Below are positions 16,036-24,318 of a stretch of DNA of 40,225 bases, piece after piece. A program made the position numbers and the translations under genes. The DNA is from an uncultured Aeromonas sp. GTDB taxonomy: Bacteria; Pseudomonadota; Gammaproteobacteria; Enterobacterales; Aeromonadaceae. Location: positions 1 to 40,225 of the forward strand of contig CAMFLW010000016.1 in NCBI GenBank assembly GCA_945957575.1, read 5' to 3'. Each line of letters starts with the position of its first letter. Position 1 is the stretch's first letter. The notes beneath the pieces were generated by a model. It saw nothing but the letters and a program-made list of their open reading frames with translations, was not told the DNA's origin and did not search any database.

Positions 16036-17181
16036 TTATTCCCGCTCTTTGGGCAGCCCTTCGATATCGAGGAAGGCGGCAACCTGCTCCTGCTCCCTGA
16101 GGGTGTCCTGATAGCCCAGCTTGATCAGCTGTTGGCAATAGCCCGGATAGAACATCAGAAAACTGGCCAGACTGCTGGTCTCATCCCCCTTCACCCCCAA
16201 TACCCGCAACAGGCGGCGCAACTGCAGCGGCAGCTTGCGCAGATAGGCCAGCGCCATAGTGTCGAGATCCTGGCTCGGTTTCAGCACGCAGGTCTCGACC
16301 CGTTTCAGTTTCAGCCGATTGCGCTCTCGCTCCGGGATCAGGTCCAACGTTTGGTTGATGCGCCACAGCCGCTCCAGATCGGAGTTGAGGGTGTCGGTAA
16401 AGACGGTATTGAGCAGATGACTGGCGATATTGGAGCTGGTGAGGTGGCCGTGATGATGGGCCGGTGCCGAGTGCGCTGGTGGATCCAGGGTGATCAGCAG
16501 GATCCGCTCCGCTCCCAAATGGATGGCGGGGCTGAGCGGGCTCAGCTGATGGATGGAGCCATCGCCATAGAACTTGTCGCCGATATGGGTGGCTGGAAAG
16601 ACGAAGGGGAGTGCCGAGGAGGCGAGCAGATGATCCGATGTAAGCAAGGTGCGTACCCCGCGCCGTCTGGCCCGCTCCCAGGGATGGTGGTCGGCCCGTC
16701 CCTGAAAAAAGGTGGTGGAGAGGCCGTCGTCGTAATCGGATGCCGTGATGGCCAGCGCCTCCAGACTGCCGTAGAGGATGTTGTCATCGATGCGGTGATA
16801 GTCGATGAGTTGATCCAGCAGGCGGTGCAGTGGCGCGTTGTCAAACAGGTGAAAGGCGTGGTTGGTGTGGGGATTGATCAGCCCCGCCGACCCCTCGTAC
16901 AACAACCGCCACAGCAGGCGCCCCGGGTGAAAATCGAAGATGTGGTGAGTCTCGAAGCGGCGCCAGACCCACTCCAGCTTGCGCACCCCCAGATGGAAGC
17001 AGGAGGCGTAGCAGGCCAGCGCGGTGACGTTGATGGCCCCCGCCGAGGTGCCACACAGGATAGGAAAAGGGATGCCGAGATTGCGCGGGTAGAGCTCCGC
17101 AATCGCCTTGAGGGCGCCGACCTGATAGGCGGCGCGAGCACCGCCACCGGTGAGCAACAACGCTGTATTGGGTCTGGCCAT
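16036..17181 (-). CDS. Patatin-like phospholipase
   Basis: Serine acyl hydrolase of the patatin family, expected to cleave phospholipids or other acyl esters. The N-terminal glycine-rich oxyanion loop GGGARAAYQ (about 12-20), nucleophile elbow GTSAG with S46, and a DGS motif whose D207 would complete the Ser-Asp dyad are present in the right order; the usual DG[AG] has serine as third residue. The product is 381 residues with no signal peptide, so it is probably cytoplasmic or peripheral. The C-terminal 100 residues are polar and unassigned. It ends 31 bases from the convergent antiporter gene with no terminator visible between. Confidence 0.88.
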   Translation of the reverse strand: MARPNTALLLTGGGARAAYQVGALKAIAELYPRNLGIPFPILCGTSAGAINVTALACYASCFHLGVRKLEWVWRRFETHHIFDFHPGRLLWRLLYEGSAGLINPHTNHAFHLFDNAPLHRLLDQLIDYHRIDDNILYGSLEALAITASDYDDGLSTTFFQGRADHHPWERARRRGVRTLLTSDHLLASSALPFVFPATHIGDKFYGDGSIHQLSPLSPAIHLGAERILLITLDPPAHSAPAHHHGHLTSSNIASHLLNTVFTDTLNSDLERLWRINQTLDLIPERERNRLKLKRVETCVLKPSQDLDTMALAYLRKLPLQLRRLLRVLGVKGDETSSLASFLMFYPGYCQQLIKLGYQDTLREQEQVAAFLDIEGLPKERE

Positions 17182-17256
17182 ATGCTGGCGCCTTATTGTG
17201 TTCTGACAAGGATGCTCCCACTGACAAATTAACTATAAGGCGCTGTATCAAATATA

Positions 17257-17281
17257 AAAACGGGCGCTTGCCCGTTTTTTT
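17257..17281 (-). terminator. Bidirectional terminator between hydrolase and patatin genes
   Basis: AAAACGGGC pairs with GCCCGTTTT around GCTT, with T runs on both strands. On the minus strand it follows the alpha/beta hydrolase gene and separates it from the patatin promoter. Confidence 0.88.
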
Positions 17282-17293
17282 CATGGCCCCCGG

Positions 17294-18172
17294 TCAAAGG
17301 GCCCGGAGAGGATTTTCCGGTCGTGCCAGCTGCTCGAAGGCGGCGAATACCGGGGCGCTGGCGAGAATGCGGCCGTGGCCCAGACCTCGGGTGCTCACCA
17401 GACGGGTATGACCATCCTGGCTGGCGCGCAGGGAGTCGCTATGGGGGGCGAATCTGTCCTCCTCGTCGTGCACGATAATCGCTTCACCACTGCGGCTGGC
17501 AAGACGGCCCAGTGGATCGACCGTGCTCAAGGGGTGCTGATACTCCAGCTCAATCTCCTTGACCACCGCATCAAACAGCCGGATGGAGTAGCCGGAGCGC
17601 GCCACCATGCCGTAGAGCTGGGGCACATAGTCGAGCACCGGCGAAATCAACAGCAGCGGCAGGGTATCTATACCCGGCTGACGGCTGGAGAGGGTGACGG
17701 CGCCTCCCATACTGTGGGCGATGACGCCGTGCAGCGGACCTACTTCGCTGGCCAGCTTGGTTGTCAGCTCATCGAAGGCGCGTACGAAGCGGGGCAGGTG
17801 GCCGGTATGGCCGGCGCTGTGGCCGTGGGCCGGGTGATCGTAGGCAATGGCGGTGAAACCCTGCGCGGCGATATGGCTCATCAGCGGGAAGAACTGGCTG
17901 GCACTCCCTGACCAGCCGTGCATCAGCAGCCACAGCGGCCCCTGACCGAGCCGATAACTCATCAATACCCCTTCGCTGGTATGGACGGCCTGCTTCACCA
18001 GACCCGCAGGTTCGTGGTCATCCCGTTGATTGCGCTGGGGGGTGAGCAGCAACTTGCTGGCGGTGCGCTTGGCATGGGTGGGGGCGAGTCTGTGGTGCAA
18101 CCGGGTGCCGATCCCCAGCAGCCATTTGCTCGGGCTGAAGCGGCGGGTGTTGAAGTAGATCTTGCTGCTCAT
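17294..18172 (-). CDS. Alpha/beta-hydrolase fold protein
   Basis: Probable esterase/lipase-like hydrolase of unknown substrate. The 292-residue product shows the oxyanion region LMHGWSGS (about 83-90), a nucleophile elbow HSMGG with S154, an acidic candidate in HDEEDRFAP and a late catalytic histidine in GLGHGRIL, so the Ser-Asp-His triad looks complete. No signal peptide. The ATG at 18172 is chosen because AGGA lies five bases upstream; an ATG six bases earlier overlaps that site. The gene follows the TetR regulator by 82 bases on the same strand and is probably co-transcribed with and controlled by it. Confidence 0.85.
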   Translation of the reverse strand: MSSKIYFNTRRFSPSKWLLGIGTRLHHRLAPTHAKRTASKLLLTPQRNQRDDHEPAGLVKQAVHTSEGVLMSYRLGQGPLWLLMHGWSGSASQFFPLMSHIAAQGFTAIAYDHPAHGHSAGHTGHLPRFVRAFDELTTKLASEVGPLHGVIAHSMGGAVTLSSRQPGIDTLPLLLISPVLDYVPQLYGMVARSGYSIRLFDAVVKEIELEYQHPLSTVDPLGRLASRSGEAIIVHDEEDRFAPHSDSLRASQDGHTRLVSTRGLGHGRILASAPVFAAFEQLARPENPLRAL

Positions 18173-18254
18173 GGTCATCCTGTGGTTTTTATGTGCGAAC
18201 GGTCGTGCTTTTTTATCGGTTTTTAAAAATTCGTGTTGAACGGATGCCAAAACA

Positions 18255-18836
18255 TCAGCGCCAGCTGCTCAGCAGAGCGTCCACTTCGGGCCAGAAGTAG
18301 CGGGCCGGATCCTGACACAGTTCGAGATCGTTGAACACCTGATCCGCCAGATAGAGGCCATAGAGGCGGTAGACGGCGCGCCAGGGATCCATACCCTCGC
18401 GCCACTCCCCCTCCAGCTGTCCCTGTGCGACCTGACGAGCCAGATAGTCGAGCCAGAAGCGCACCAGCTGGCGGGCTGCCTGCTGTACCTCGCCCTCCTG
18501 CGCCGAAGTCCAGGCATCGAGAAACATGCAGCGACCGGCAAAGCAGTGGTTCCATGCCTGCCAGGCGCGCAGCAGGGCGATCAGCTTGTCGTGCTGGCTC
18601 TGGTGCTCCTGCTGGCGTACCGGCTGGATCACCCGCAGTCGGAACACTTCGGCGGCGTACTCCAGCACGGCGATCTGCAGGTTGTCGCGGGATTGAAAGT
18701 GGGCAAACAGGCCGCTTTTCGACATCTCGCAGGCGCTGGCCAGTGAGCCGATGGTCAGGCTCTCCAGCCCTTGCTGGCTCGCCTGCTCAAAGGCAGTCTG
18801 CAAAATGGTTTCCCGGGTCAGGCGCCCCTTGCTCAT
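18255..18836 (-). CDS. TetR/AcrR-family transcriptional regulator
   Basis: The 193-residue product has an N-terminal TetR helix-turn-helix (about residues 5-52: RETILQTAFEQASQQGLESLTIGSLASA, SKSGLFAHFQSRDNLQIAVLEYAAE) and a helical ligand-binding domain of the TetR_C type (about 80-193). It probably represses its own transcript and the hydrolase gene downstream when ligand is absent; the ligand is unknown. The start at ATG 18836 follows AGGAG by six bases; an adjacent GTG at 18839 is less well placed. Confidence 0.9.
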   Translation of the reverse strand: MSKGRLTRETILQTAFEQASQQGLESLTIGSLASACEMSKSGLFAHFQSRDNLQIAVLEYAAEVFRLRVIQPVRQQEHQSQHDKLIALLRAWQAWNHCFAGRCMFLDAWTSAQEGEVQQAARQLVRFWLDYLARQVAQGQLEGEWREGMDPWRAVYRLYGLYLADQVFNDLELCQDPARYFWPEVDALLSSWR

Positions 18837-18923
18837 CACGATCTCCTCATGGCTGGTGGCAGCATAAAGTACGATCGTGCTATTTGTCGAGCGGCAGATA
18901 AGTGGCGTGCTGGATGGGAGGGC

Positions 18924-19568
18924 TCAACCCTCCTTGATATCCATCTGTTGCAACGCGATGACCGCCTGAGTGCGGTTCTTGACCCCGAGTTTGCGGAAAA
19001 TCGCCGTGATATGGGCCTTGATGGTGGCCTCGGAGACATTGAGCTCCCAGGCAATCTGCTTGTTGAGGCTGCCGTCGCGCAGCATGATCAGCACCTTGTA
19101 CTGCTGGGGGGTAAGGCTGGCCAGCTTGCTGGCGAAATCGGGGCCATCTTCCGATTCGGGATGGAGCGAGATCCCCTCCGGCACCCAGTTATCGCCCCCG
19201 ATCACCGTATTGAGGGCGGTGACCAGCTCCTTCATCGGCACCGATTTGGGAATGAAGCCGAGCGCTCCGAGCCGCAACACCTGTTGGATGATGGCCGCAT
19301 CTTCCGAGGCGGAGACCACCACGATGGGCAGGTCGGGATACTGGCCGCGCAGGTGGGCCAGCCCCTCGAAGCCATTGGCCCCCGGCATCTTGAGATCGAG
19401 CAGCAACAGGTCAACTTCGGGGTGCTCGCCGAGCAGGCTGGTCAGGCTGTCGATGGAGTCCGCTTCCAGCAATTGAGCGTCGTTGATGGCCATGTGCACC
19501 GCTTGGTAGAGCGCGCCCCGAAACAGGGGGTGGTCATCTGCGATGACGATGGTAAATTGGCTGTCCAT
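18924..19568 (-). CDS. NarL/LuxR-type response regulator without adjacent kinase
   Basis: Two-component response regulator of 214 residues. The receiver domain (about 5-120) has the acidic pair D11-D12, phospho-acceptor D58 in LLLLDLKMPG, S86 and K108 in the expected positions, so it should be phosphorylatable. A LuxR-type helix-turn-helix covers about 150-210 (LTPQQYKVLIMLRDGSLNKQIA, SEATIKAHITAIFRKLGV). No histidine kinase gene lies on either side: the neighbours are a TetR gene and, divergently, a GST-like gene. The partner kinase must be elsewhere and the regulon is unknown. Confidence 0.92.
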   Translation of the reverse strand: MDSQFTIVIADDHPLFRGALYQAVHMAINDAQLLEADSIDSLTSLLGEHPEVDLLLLDLKMPGANGFEGLAHLRGQYPDLPIVVVSASEDAAIIQQVLRLGALGFIPKSVPMKELVTALNTVIGGDNWVPEGISLHPESEDGPDFASKLASLTPQQYKVLIMLRDGSLNKQIAWELNVSEATIKAHITAIFRKLGVKNRTQAVIALQQMDIKEG

Positions 19569-19738
19569 ATTTCGGTTAATGGCTCACATTGTTGCTAACT
19601 GATTGTTTTGAAAAATCAAACTAGCATCGCTCACCAAGAGGGTCAAACCCGCCGGTGTGCAAATGTGAAGCGACCGTCGGATGTGTTGCCATCAGGGCAG
19701 ACCGGCTGGTCGCAAGCAACTCATGCAGGAGGCAACAG

Positions 19739-20365
19739 ATGGGATCCTTGGTATTGGCGGTGGGCACCGGCTCCACCTGGGCGATGCGGGCGGCACTGGT
19801 GCTCGCCATGAGCGGGCTGACGTGGCAGGAGCAGGTGTTCGATCTGGAGGATGCCAAGTCGCTGGCGCGGCTCAAGCGGCAGGCACCGGCCGGTCTGGTG
19901 CCCTGGCTCGAACACGATGGCGTGCGGGTTCACGACTCGCTGGCCATCGCCGAATATGTTCACGAGCTCTGTCCCGAGCGTCAGCTCTATCCCGTTTCGC
20001 TGGCCGAGCGGGCACTGGCTCGCAGCCTCTGCGCCGAGTTGCACGCCGGATTTCGGCAGATCCGCTCTCTGCTTCCCTTCTTTCTTGGGGCGCCAACCCG
20101 TATCGACCCTCCGGTGGAGGCTGTCGGTGAGCTGGCTCGTTTGCAGGAGATCTGGTCGCAGGCGCGGGGCCCCTTCTACTTTGGCGAGGCGGGCACTGTC
20201 GACGCCTTCTATGCCGTGATGGCCTATCGGCTGGCCAGCTACGGCATCCTGTTGCCCGGTCAGGCCGGAGTCTATCAGCAGGCGCTGCTGGCTTGGCCCT
20301 TGTGGCAAGAGATGTTGGTCAAGGCGCGCCTGCAGTGGCCGGTGGCGGCGCGCCAGTCCCAGTAA
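19739..20365 (+). CDS. Glutathione S-transferase family protein
   Basis: Predicted cytoplasmic GST-like protein of 208 residues. The N-terminal thioredoxin-like half includes GSTWAMRAALVLAMSGL in the active-site region, the cis-proline-type GLVPWLEHDGVRVHDSLAIAEYVHEL (glutathione-binding ES/DS motif as DS), and an all-helical C-terminal domain with AGTVDAFYAVMAYRL. The candidate active residue is the serine or threonine of GST at positions 10-11. The start follows a perfect AGGAGG at 19727-19732. The gene diverges from the response regulator. The substrate cannot be inferred. Confidence 0.88.
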   Translation: MGSLVLAVGTGSTWAMRAALVLAMSGLTWQEQVFDLEDAKSLARLKRQAPAGLVPWLEHDGVRVHDSLAIAEYVHELCPERQLYPVSLAERALARSLCAELHAGFRQIRSLLPFFLGAPTRIDPPVEAVGELARLQEIWSQARGPFYFGEAGTVDAFYAVMAYRLASYGILLPGQAGVYQQALLAWPLWQEMLVKARLQWPVAARQSQ

Positions 20366-20386
20366 ACTGTTGCGGGCGGAATAACG

Positions 20387-20415
20387 AGAGAGGGGAGCCA
20401 GTGGCTCCCCTCTCT
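20387..20415. terminator. Bidirectional hairpin between GST and amylase genes
   Basis: AGAGAGGGGAGCCA and its exact complement TGGCTCCCCTCTCT flank one unpaired G. The 14-bp stem lies between the convergent stops and can act for both strands, although neither side has a clear T run. Confidence 0.7.
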
Positions 20416-20440
20416 GTTGCTGGTGGATGTGGCTCAAGAG

Positions 20441-22552
20441 TTACTTCTGCCGACCGGCAAAGACCACCACCACCTTGTCATCCCCCTTCTCCCGCACGAA
20501 GGCGTAGGGGGCATCCGAGAGTTTCTGGTGGCTGCCTGCCGCAATGGCCGGATGGGCTGCGCGGAACTGGCCCAGTTGCTGCCAGTGCTTGACCAGTTCG
20601 GCCTTCTCGCCACCCGCCAGCTCTTGCCAGTTCATGTCGGAGCGCAAGGCTTGATCGAACACCCCGCCATCCTTGGCCAGCCCGCGGCCGGACTCGTCGC
20701 CATAGTAGAGCTGGATGCCGCCCGGCAGCAGCATAAAGCTGTTGGCGACCCGGCGCTGTAGCGGCACATCCTGATAGTCGCCAAAGAACAACTTGGTGTC
20801 GTGGGAGCTGATGTAGCTCAACACGTTGAACTCGGGATCCTGATTGATGCGGCTGGCGTAGCTGGCATAGGTGGGCTCGGCGCTGGCCATGCACTGGGCC
20901 TGTGACAGTGCGAACTCGCGCTGATAGTCGAAGTTGATCAGGGAATCGAAACCGTTCTGATACCAGAAATCCTTGGCCACCCCGTGATCCCACACCTCAC
21001 CCACCATGTAGAAGGGCAGATCGTCGAGGGCCTTGCCCGGGTTGGCAGTCTTCCACTCCTTGAGCGCAGCGGTGCCCGCCTGCTTGAGCTTGGCCCACAC
21101 TTCGGGCTCCAAATGCTTGACGGTGTCGGCGCGGAAGCCATCGATGCCAAAGCGGCGCACCCAGTCGGTGTGCCAGGCGATGAGATAGTCGCTCACGGTG
21201 GCGTTGGGCAGCGGCTTGGCCTTGGTATCTTTTTTGGCCGCCAGCAGTGGCGGCAACCCCACCGGCTTGGTGGATTCGGTCAGAAAGTCCGGCAGCCCTG
21301 CCACCGAACCGGTCACATCGTCGGTGCCGGGCTGTGGATAGCCGGGAAGGCCGGCGCGCACCCAGTCACCGCTCCACCACTTGTCCCACTTCGGCGACTG
21401 GTAGTCGATGAACTGGTTGTAGCCATGCCAGTTGAGGCCACCGCTCGGGCGCCACTGGTTCCAGACGGTCGGCAGTTTGCTGCTGTTCTGGGTCAGTTCG
21501 GTGAGCCCCAGATCTTGCAGATCGGCGAGGGTGGCGTAACCGGCGTGGTTCATCACCACGTCGAGGATGATCCGCATGCCGCGCTTGTGCGCCTCGTCCA
21601 CCAAGGTTTTCAGGCTCTCTTCATCGCCGTAGTTGGGGTCAATCTTGGTGAAGTCGAGCGCCCAGTAGCCGTGGTAGGCGTAGAAGGGGAAATTGCCCTG
21701 CTCGCCGCCGCCGATAAAGCCGTGCACTTGCTCCACCATGGGGGTGATCCAGATGGCGTTAATACCGAGGCTCTTGATGTAGTCGAGCTTCTCGGTCAGC
21801 CCCTTGAAGTCACCACCGTGCCAGGTGGCCACCTCGTCCTGACCATCCTTTTGGCGCCCGAAGCTGTGGTCATTGGCGGGATCGCCATTGTTGAAGCGGT
21901 CGGTCAGCAGGAAATAGACGCTCGCCTGATCCCAGCTGAACGGTGCTGGCTTGGCCGCCTTGATTGGCTCAAGCAGCAGCAGGCCGCCACTCTCTTTACT
22001 CGGTGTCAGGGTCAGCTTGCCCTGTTTGACCACCGCCTCCTGTTTCGAGTAGGCATCCCGCAACCGGGTGCCGTCAGGCCAGACCTCTTTCAGGGATACG
22101 GTAACCGGGCCGCCATCCCAGCTGATGCAGGGTTCCTCCGGCGGCTGGCGCTTGAACTCGCTCTTCTTGGTCGCCCGCAACACCTTGAGGCTGGGGGTAT
22201 CCGGGTTGAAGGTGAACTGATACTCCCCAGCCAGCATGACCCGCAGGGTAAAGCTGTGATCCTTGCTGCATTTGTCCATGGGTTGGGCGGTGCCGAAGGG
22301 AAGCGGCTTGCTCTCGCTCGGGCCAAAGCTGGTACCGCAACTGTTGCTTGCGTCGCTGATGCGGATCTGGTGGCTCCCCTTGGCGAGGGTGTGGGTCAGC
22401 TCGACAGTGCCCTTGTCCAGCGCGATTGGAGTCGCTACCGGTTGACCATCCACATAGAGGTGAACCTCGGGGGCGGCTATCGCCTGTTGGATGAACAGAG
22501 GGGCGGCCAGCAGGGCGAGCCAGAGAGGGGATAAGTTGGGAGCACGACGCAT
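20441..22552 (-). CDS. Exported alpha-amylase, glycoside hydrolase family 13 (MalS-like)
   Basis: Hydrolyses alpha-1,4 glucosidic bonds in starch or maltodextrins outside the cytoplasm. The 703-residue product has a signal peptide (about 1-24, ending QQAIAA), an N-terminal beta-sandwich-like region (about 25-205), then the GH13 barrel with region I DVVMNHAG, the nucleophile aspartate in FRADTVKHL, acid/base glutamate in VGEVWDHG and the third acidic residue in SSHDTKLFFG; all catalytic residues are present. Length and the N-terminal extension resemble E. coli periplasmic MalS. The ATG at 22552 is preceded by AAGGAAT. I found no clear MalT box or full CRP site upstream. Confidence 0.9.
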   Translation of the reverse strand: MRRAPNLSPLWLALLAAPLFIQQAIAAPEVHLYVDGQPVATPIALDKGTVELTHTLAKGSHQIRISDASNSCGTSFGPSESKPLPFGTAQPMDKCSKDHSFTLRVMLAGEYQFTFNPDTPSLKVLRATKKSEFKRQPPEEPCISWDGGPVTVSLKEVWPDGTRLRDAYSKQEAVVKQGKLTLTPSKESGGLLLLEPIKAAKPAPFSWDQASVYFLLTDRFNNGDPANDHSFGRQKDGQDEVATWHGGDFKGLTEKLDYIKSLGINAIWITPMVEQVHGFIGGGEQGNFPFYAYHGYWALDFTKIDPNYGDEESLKTLVDEAHKRGMRIILDVVMNHAGYATLADLQDLGLTELTQNSSKLPTVWNQWRPSGGLNWHGYNQFIDYQSPKWDKWWSGDWVRAGLPGYPQPGTDDVTGSVAGLPDFLTESTKPVGLPPLLAAKKDTKAKPLPNATVSDYLIAWHTDWVRRFGIDGFRADTVKHLEPEVWAKLKQAGTAALKEWKTANPGKALDDLPFYMVGEVWDHGVAKDFWYQNGFDSLINFDYQREFALSQAQCMASAEPTYASYASRINQDPEFNVLSYISSHDTKLFFGDYQDVPLQRRVANSFMLLPGGIQLYYGDESGRGLAKDGGVFDQALRSDMNWQELAGGEKAELVKHWQQLGQFRAAHPAIAAGSHQKLSDAPYAFVREKGDDKVVVVFAGRQK

Positions 22553-22726
22553 AAGCCATTCCTTGAGCTGGGCAGTTCGGACAAGGGCCCATTCTAGGAG
22601 CAGCAAAGCGCGCCTTGGATCGGCAAAATGCCGATTTGTGACATCAGTTCAAATGGTTACGTTTTCAAGCCGAGCAAAGTGTGATGGCGAGGCGGTGGGA
22701 TGCTCTGTCGATAAAAATAGCGACTA

Positions 22727-22756
22727 TAAAAAATGCCGGTCAGGTGACCGGCATTC
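22727..22756 (-). terminator. Terminator of the glycosylation cassette
   Basis: AATGCCGGTCA pairs perfectly with TGACCGGCATT around GG, and on the minus strand it is followed by a T run. It comes 25 bases after the last gene of the cassette. Confidence 0.92.
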
Positions 22757-22780
22757 GGGGTGTCAGACATAGTCGTCACA

Positions 22781-23947
22781 TCAGACCGTGAAGAACTTGA
22801 AGTTGACGAAGGCCACCGCGATGAAGGAGGCCACCATGCCGCTGATGCAGAGCACCGCAGGGCGGATGGCAGGCCAGCGATGGGTCAGCAGAATGATGGC
22901 CAGCATGGTCGGGTAGAGGCCGAACATGTAGCGTGGCATGGCATTGAGGCCGGTCATCAGCGGGATGGTGCAGCAGATGAACATCAGGGTCGCCTCGGCC
23001 CAGCGCTTCTGGCTGAACAGGTAACCGTTCAGGCACCAGCCGAAGATCACCATGATGGAGAGATAAGCCTTGCGGCCGCCCAGCTCGAAACCGCTTAGCC
23101 ACCAGTCCAGCGGGCTGTCCATATAACGGCCCCATGCCACCTGAATGTGCTTGAAGGCAAAAGCATCGCCGGTCAGGTGATAGAGGTAGACCATGTAGGC
23201 AAACAGGCCAAAGGGGATCATCCAGAGAGTGAACACCACCTTGAAGGCTCGCTCGGTGAAGCGGAAAAATTCCCGCCAGCCGTAGGCTTGCAGCGCCAGA
23301 ATGAGTACCGGGAACACCATCATCACCCCCAGGTTGCGGGTGGCGGAGATACCGACTCCCAGCACGGCCACCATCAGCCACTGCTCTCGATAGGCGAACA
23401 GGAACATCCCCAGCATCAGCGCCATAAAGGTCGACTCGGTATAACCGGAGACGAAGTAGGCCGAGAAGGGTGAGAAGGCGAGCAGCCAGACACCGAAGCG
23501 AGCGGTATCGTCACCCAGTTTAAGCTGACGCAGCACCAGCAGCATCAGCGGCAGGCTGGCGAAGAAGGAGGCGTTGGCCACAATGATGAGGCCGATCAGG
23601 CTCTCGACATTGAACAGGTTGGAGATGGCACCGGAGACCATCGGGTAGAGCGGCATAAAGGCCCAGTTGGCCGCATTGCCCTTGCTCAGCCAGCGCGGGT
23701 AGAGGTCGTAGCCGTTCTCGATGATGCGCTGGAACCAGACGCAGTCGAATTGACAATAGGCCTGCAGCGGGCCTATGTCGGGGGAGCCATAGAGCTGGAC
23801 ACCGAAGTAGCCCATGCCATACAGCGCCACCCGGCTCAGCATGAAGGCGGCGATGATCATCAGCCAGTCACGACCGCTGATGCGCAGTGACGGGCGATAG
23901 GGGAGTGTAGCCCCGGTTAGCGGGGCAGTATTGGTCATATCATTCAT
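22781..23947 (-). CDS. Polytopic GT-C-type glycosyltransferase (PIG-V/mannosyltransferase-like)
   Basis: Predicted inner-membrane transferase that would move a sugar from a lipid-phosphate carrier to a periplasmic acceptor. The 388-residue product has about nine to ten hydrophobic segments. An early periplasmic loop contains FDCVWFQRIIENGYD, whose acidic residue fits the usual GT-C catalytic loop position, then NWAFMPLYPM and a SPFSAYFVSGYTESTFMAL stretch typical of the PIG-V/EMPTAGS type. Its start overlaps the stop of the GtrA gene by one base (TGATG), implying translational coupling. It takes the place of the serotype-specific Gtr enzyme in classical gtr operons. Acceptor and sugar are unknown. 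Confidence 0.78.
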   Translation of the reverse strand: MNDMTNTAPLTGATLPYRPSLRISGRDWLMIIAAFMLSRVALYGMGYFGVQLYGSPDIGPLQAYCQFDCVWFQRIIENGYDLYPRWLSKGNAANWAFMPLYPMVSGAISNLFNVESLIGLIIVANASFFASLPLMLLVLRQLKLGDDTARFGVWLLAFSPFSAYFVSGYTESTFMALMLGMFLFAYREQWLMVAVLGVGISATRNLGVMMVFPVLILALQAYGWREFFRFTERAFKVVFTLWMIPFGLFAYMVYLYHLTGDAFAFKHIQVAWGRYMDSPLDWWLSGFELGGRKAYLSIMVIFGWCLNGYLFSQKRWAEATLMFICCTIPLMTGLNAMPRYMFGLYPTMLAIILLTHRWPAIRPAVLCISGMVASFIAVAFVNFKFFTV

Positions 23948-24318
23948 CAGGCAAAAACCCAGACGCGAGAGAGAACGTAAGTGAGGACGGTAACGGTCAG
24001 GGTGGCGATGACCACCGGCAGCAGACCGGAGAGTCCCGCAAACAGCAGGCCGCTCAGGATCAGATTACGCACCGCCAGCGAGAAGAGGGCAACCAGCAGA
24101 AACTTGCTGGCGGCTCCCTGCTTCTGGAAGGTGATGTAGCGGTGACCAAAGAAGGAGAACCAGAACGCGATGGCAAAAGCCAACGTGGTAACCAGGTGCT
24201 CCGAGATGGTAGGCCAGGTATGAAACAGTGCGATGGAGGTGCCCAGATCGACGAGGGTAGCCCCCCCGCCGACAAAACCGAAACGTACCAGCCGCCAGAA
24301 TTCCTCGCGGGAGATCAT
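23947..24318 (-). CDS. gtrA: GtrA-family membrane protein (putative lipid-linked sugar flippase)
   Basis: The 123-residue product has four predicted membrane helices with the GtrA hallmarks RFGFVGGGATLVDLG near the N-terminus and FWFSFFGHRYITF in the middle, ending LSRVWVFA. GtrA proteins are thought to flip undecaprenyl-phosphate-linked glucose (or a similar sugar) to the periplasmic face. The start overlaps the gtrB stop by four bases (ATGA) and its stop overlaps the next start, so the three genes are translated as a coupled unit. Confidence 0.9.
   Translation of the reverse strand: MISREEFWRLVRFGFVGGGATLVDLGTSIALFHTWPTISEHLVTTLAFAIAFWFSFFGHRYITFQKQGAASKFLLVALFSLAVRNLILSGLLFAGLSGLLPVVIATLTVTVLTYVLSRVWVFA

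Noticed and set aside
22620-22690. CRP-type site upstream of the alpha-amylase
   Set aside because: TGTGA half-sites occur at 22637-22641 and near 22680, but neither has a recognisable second half at six-base spacing.
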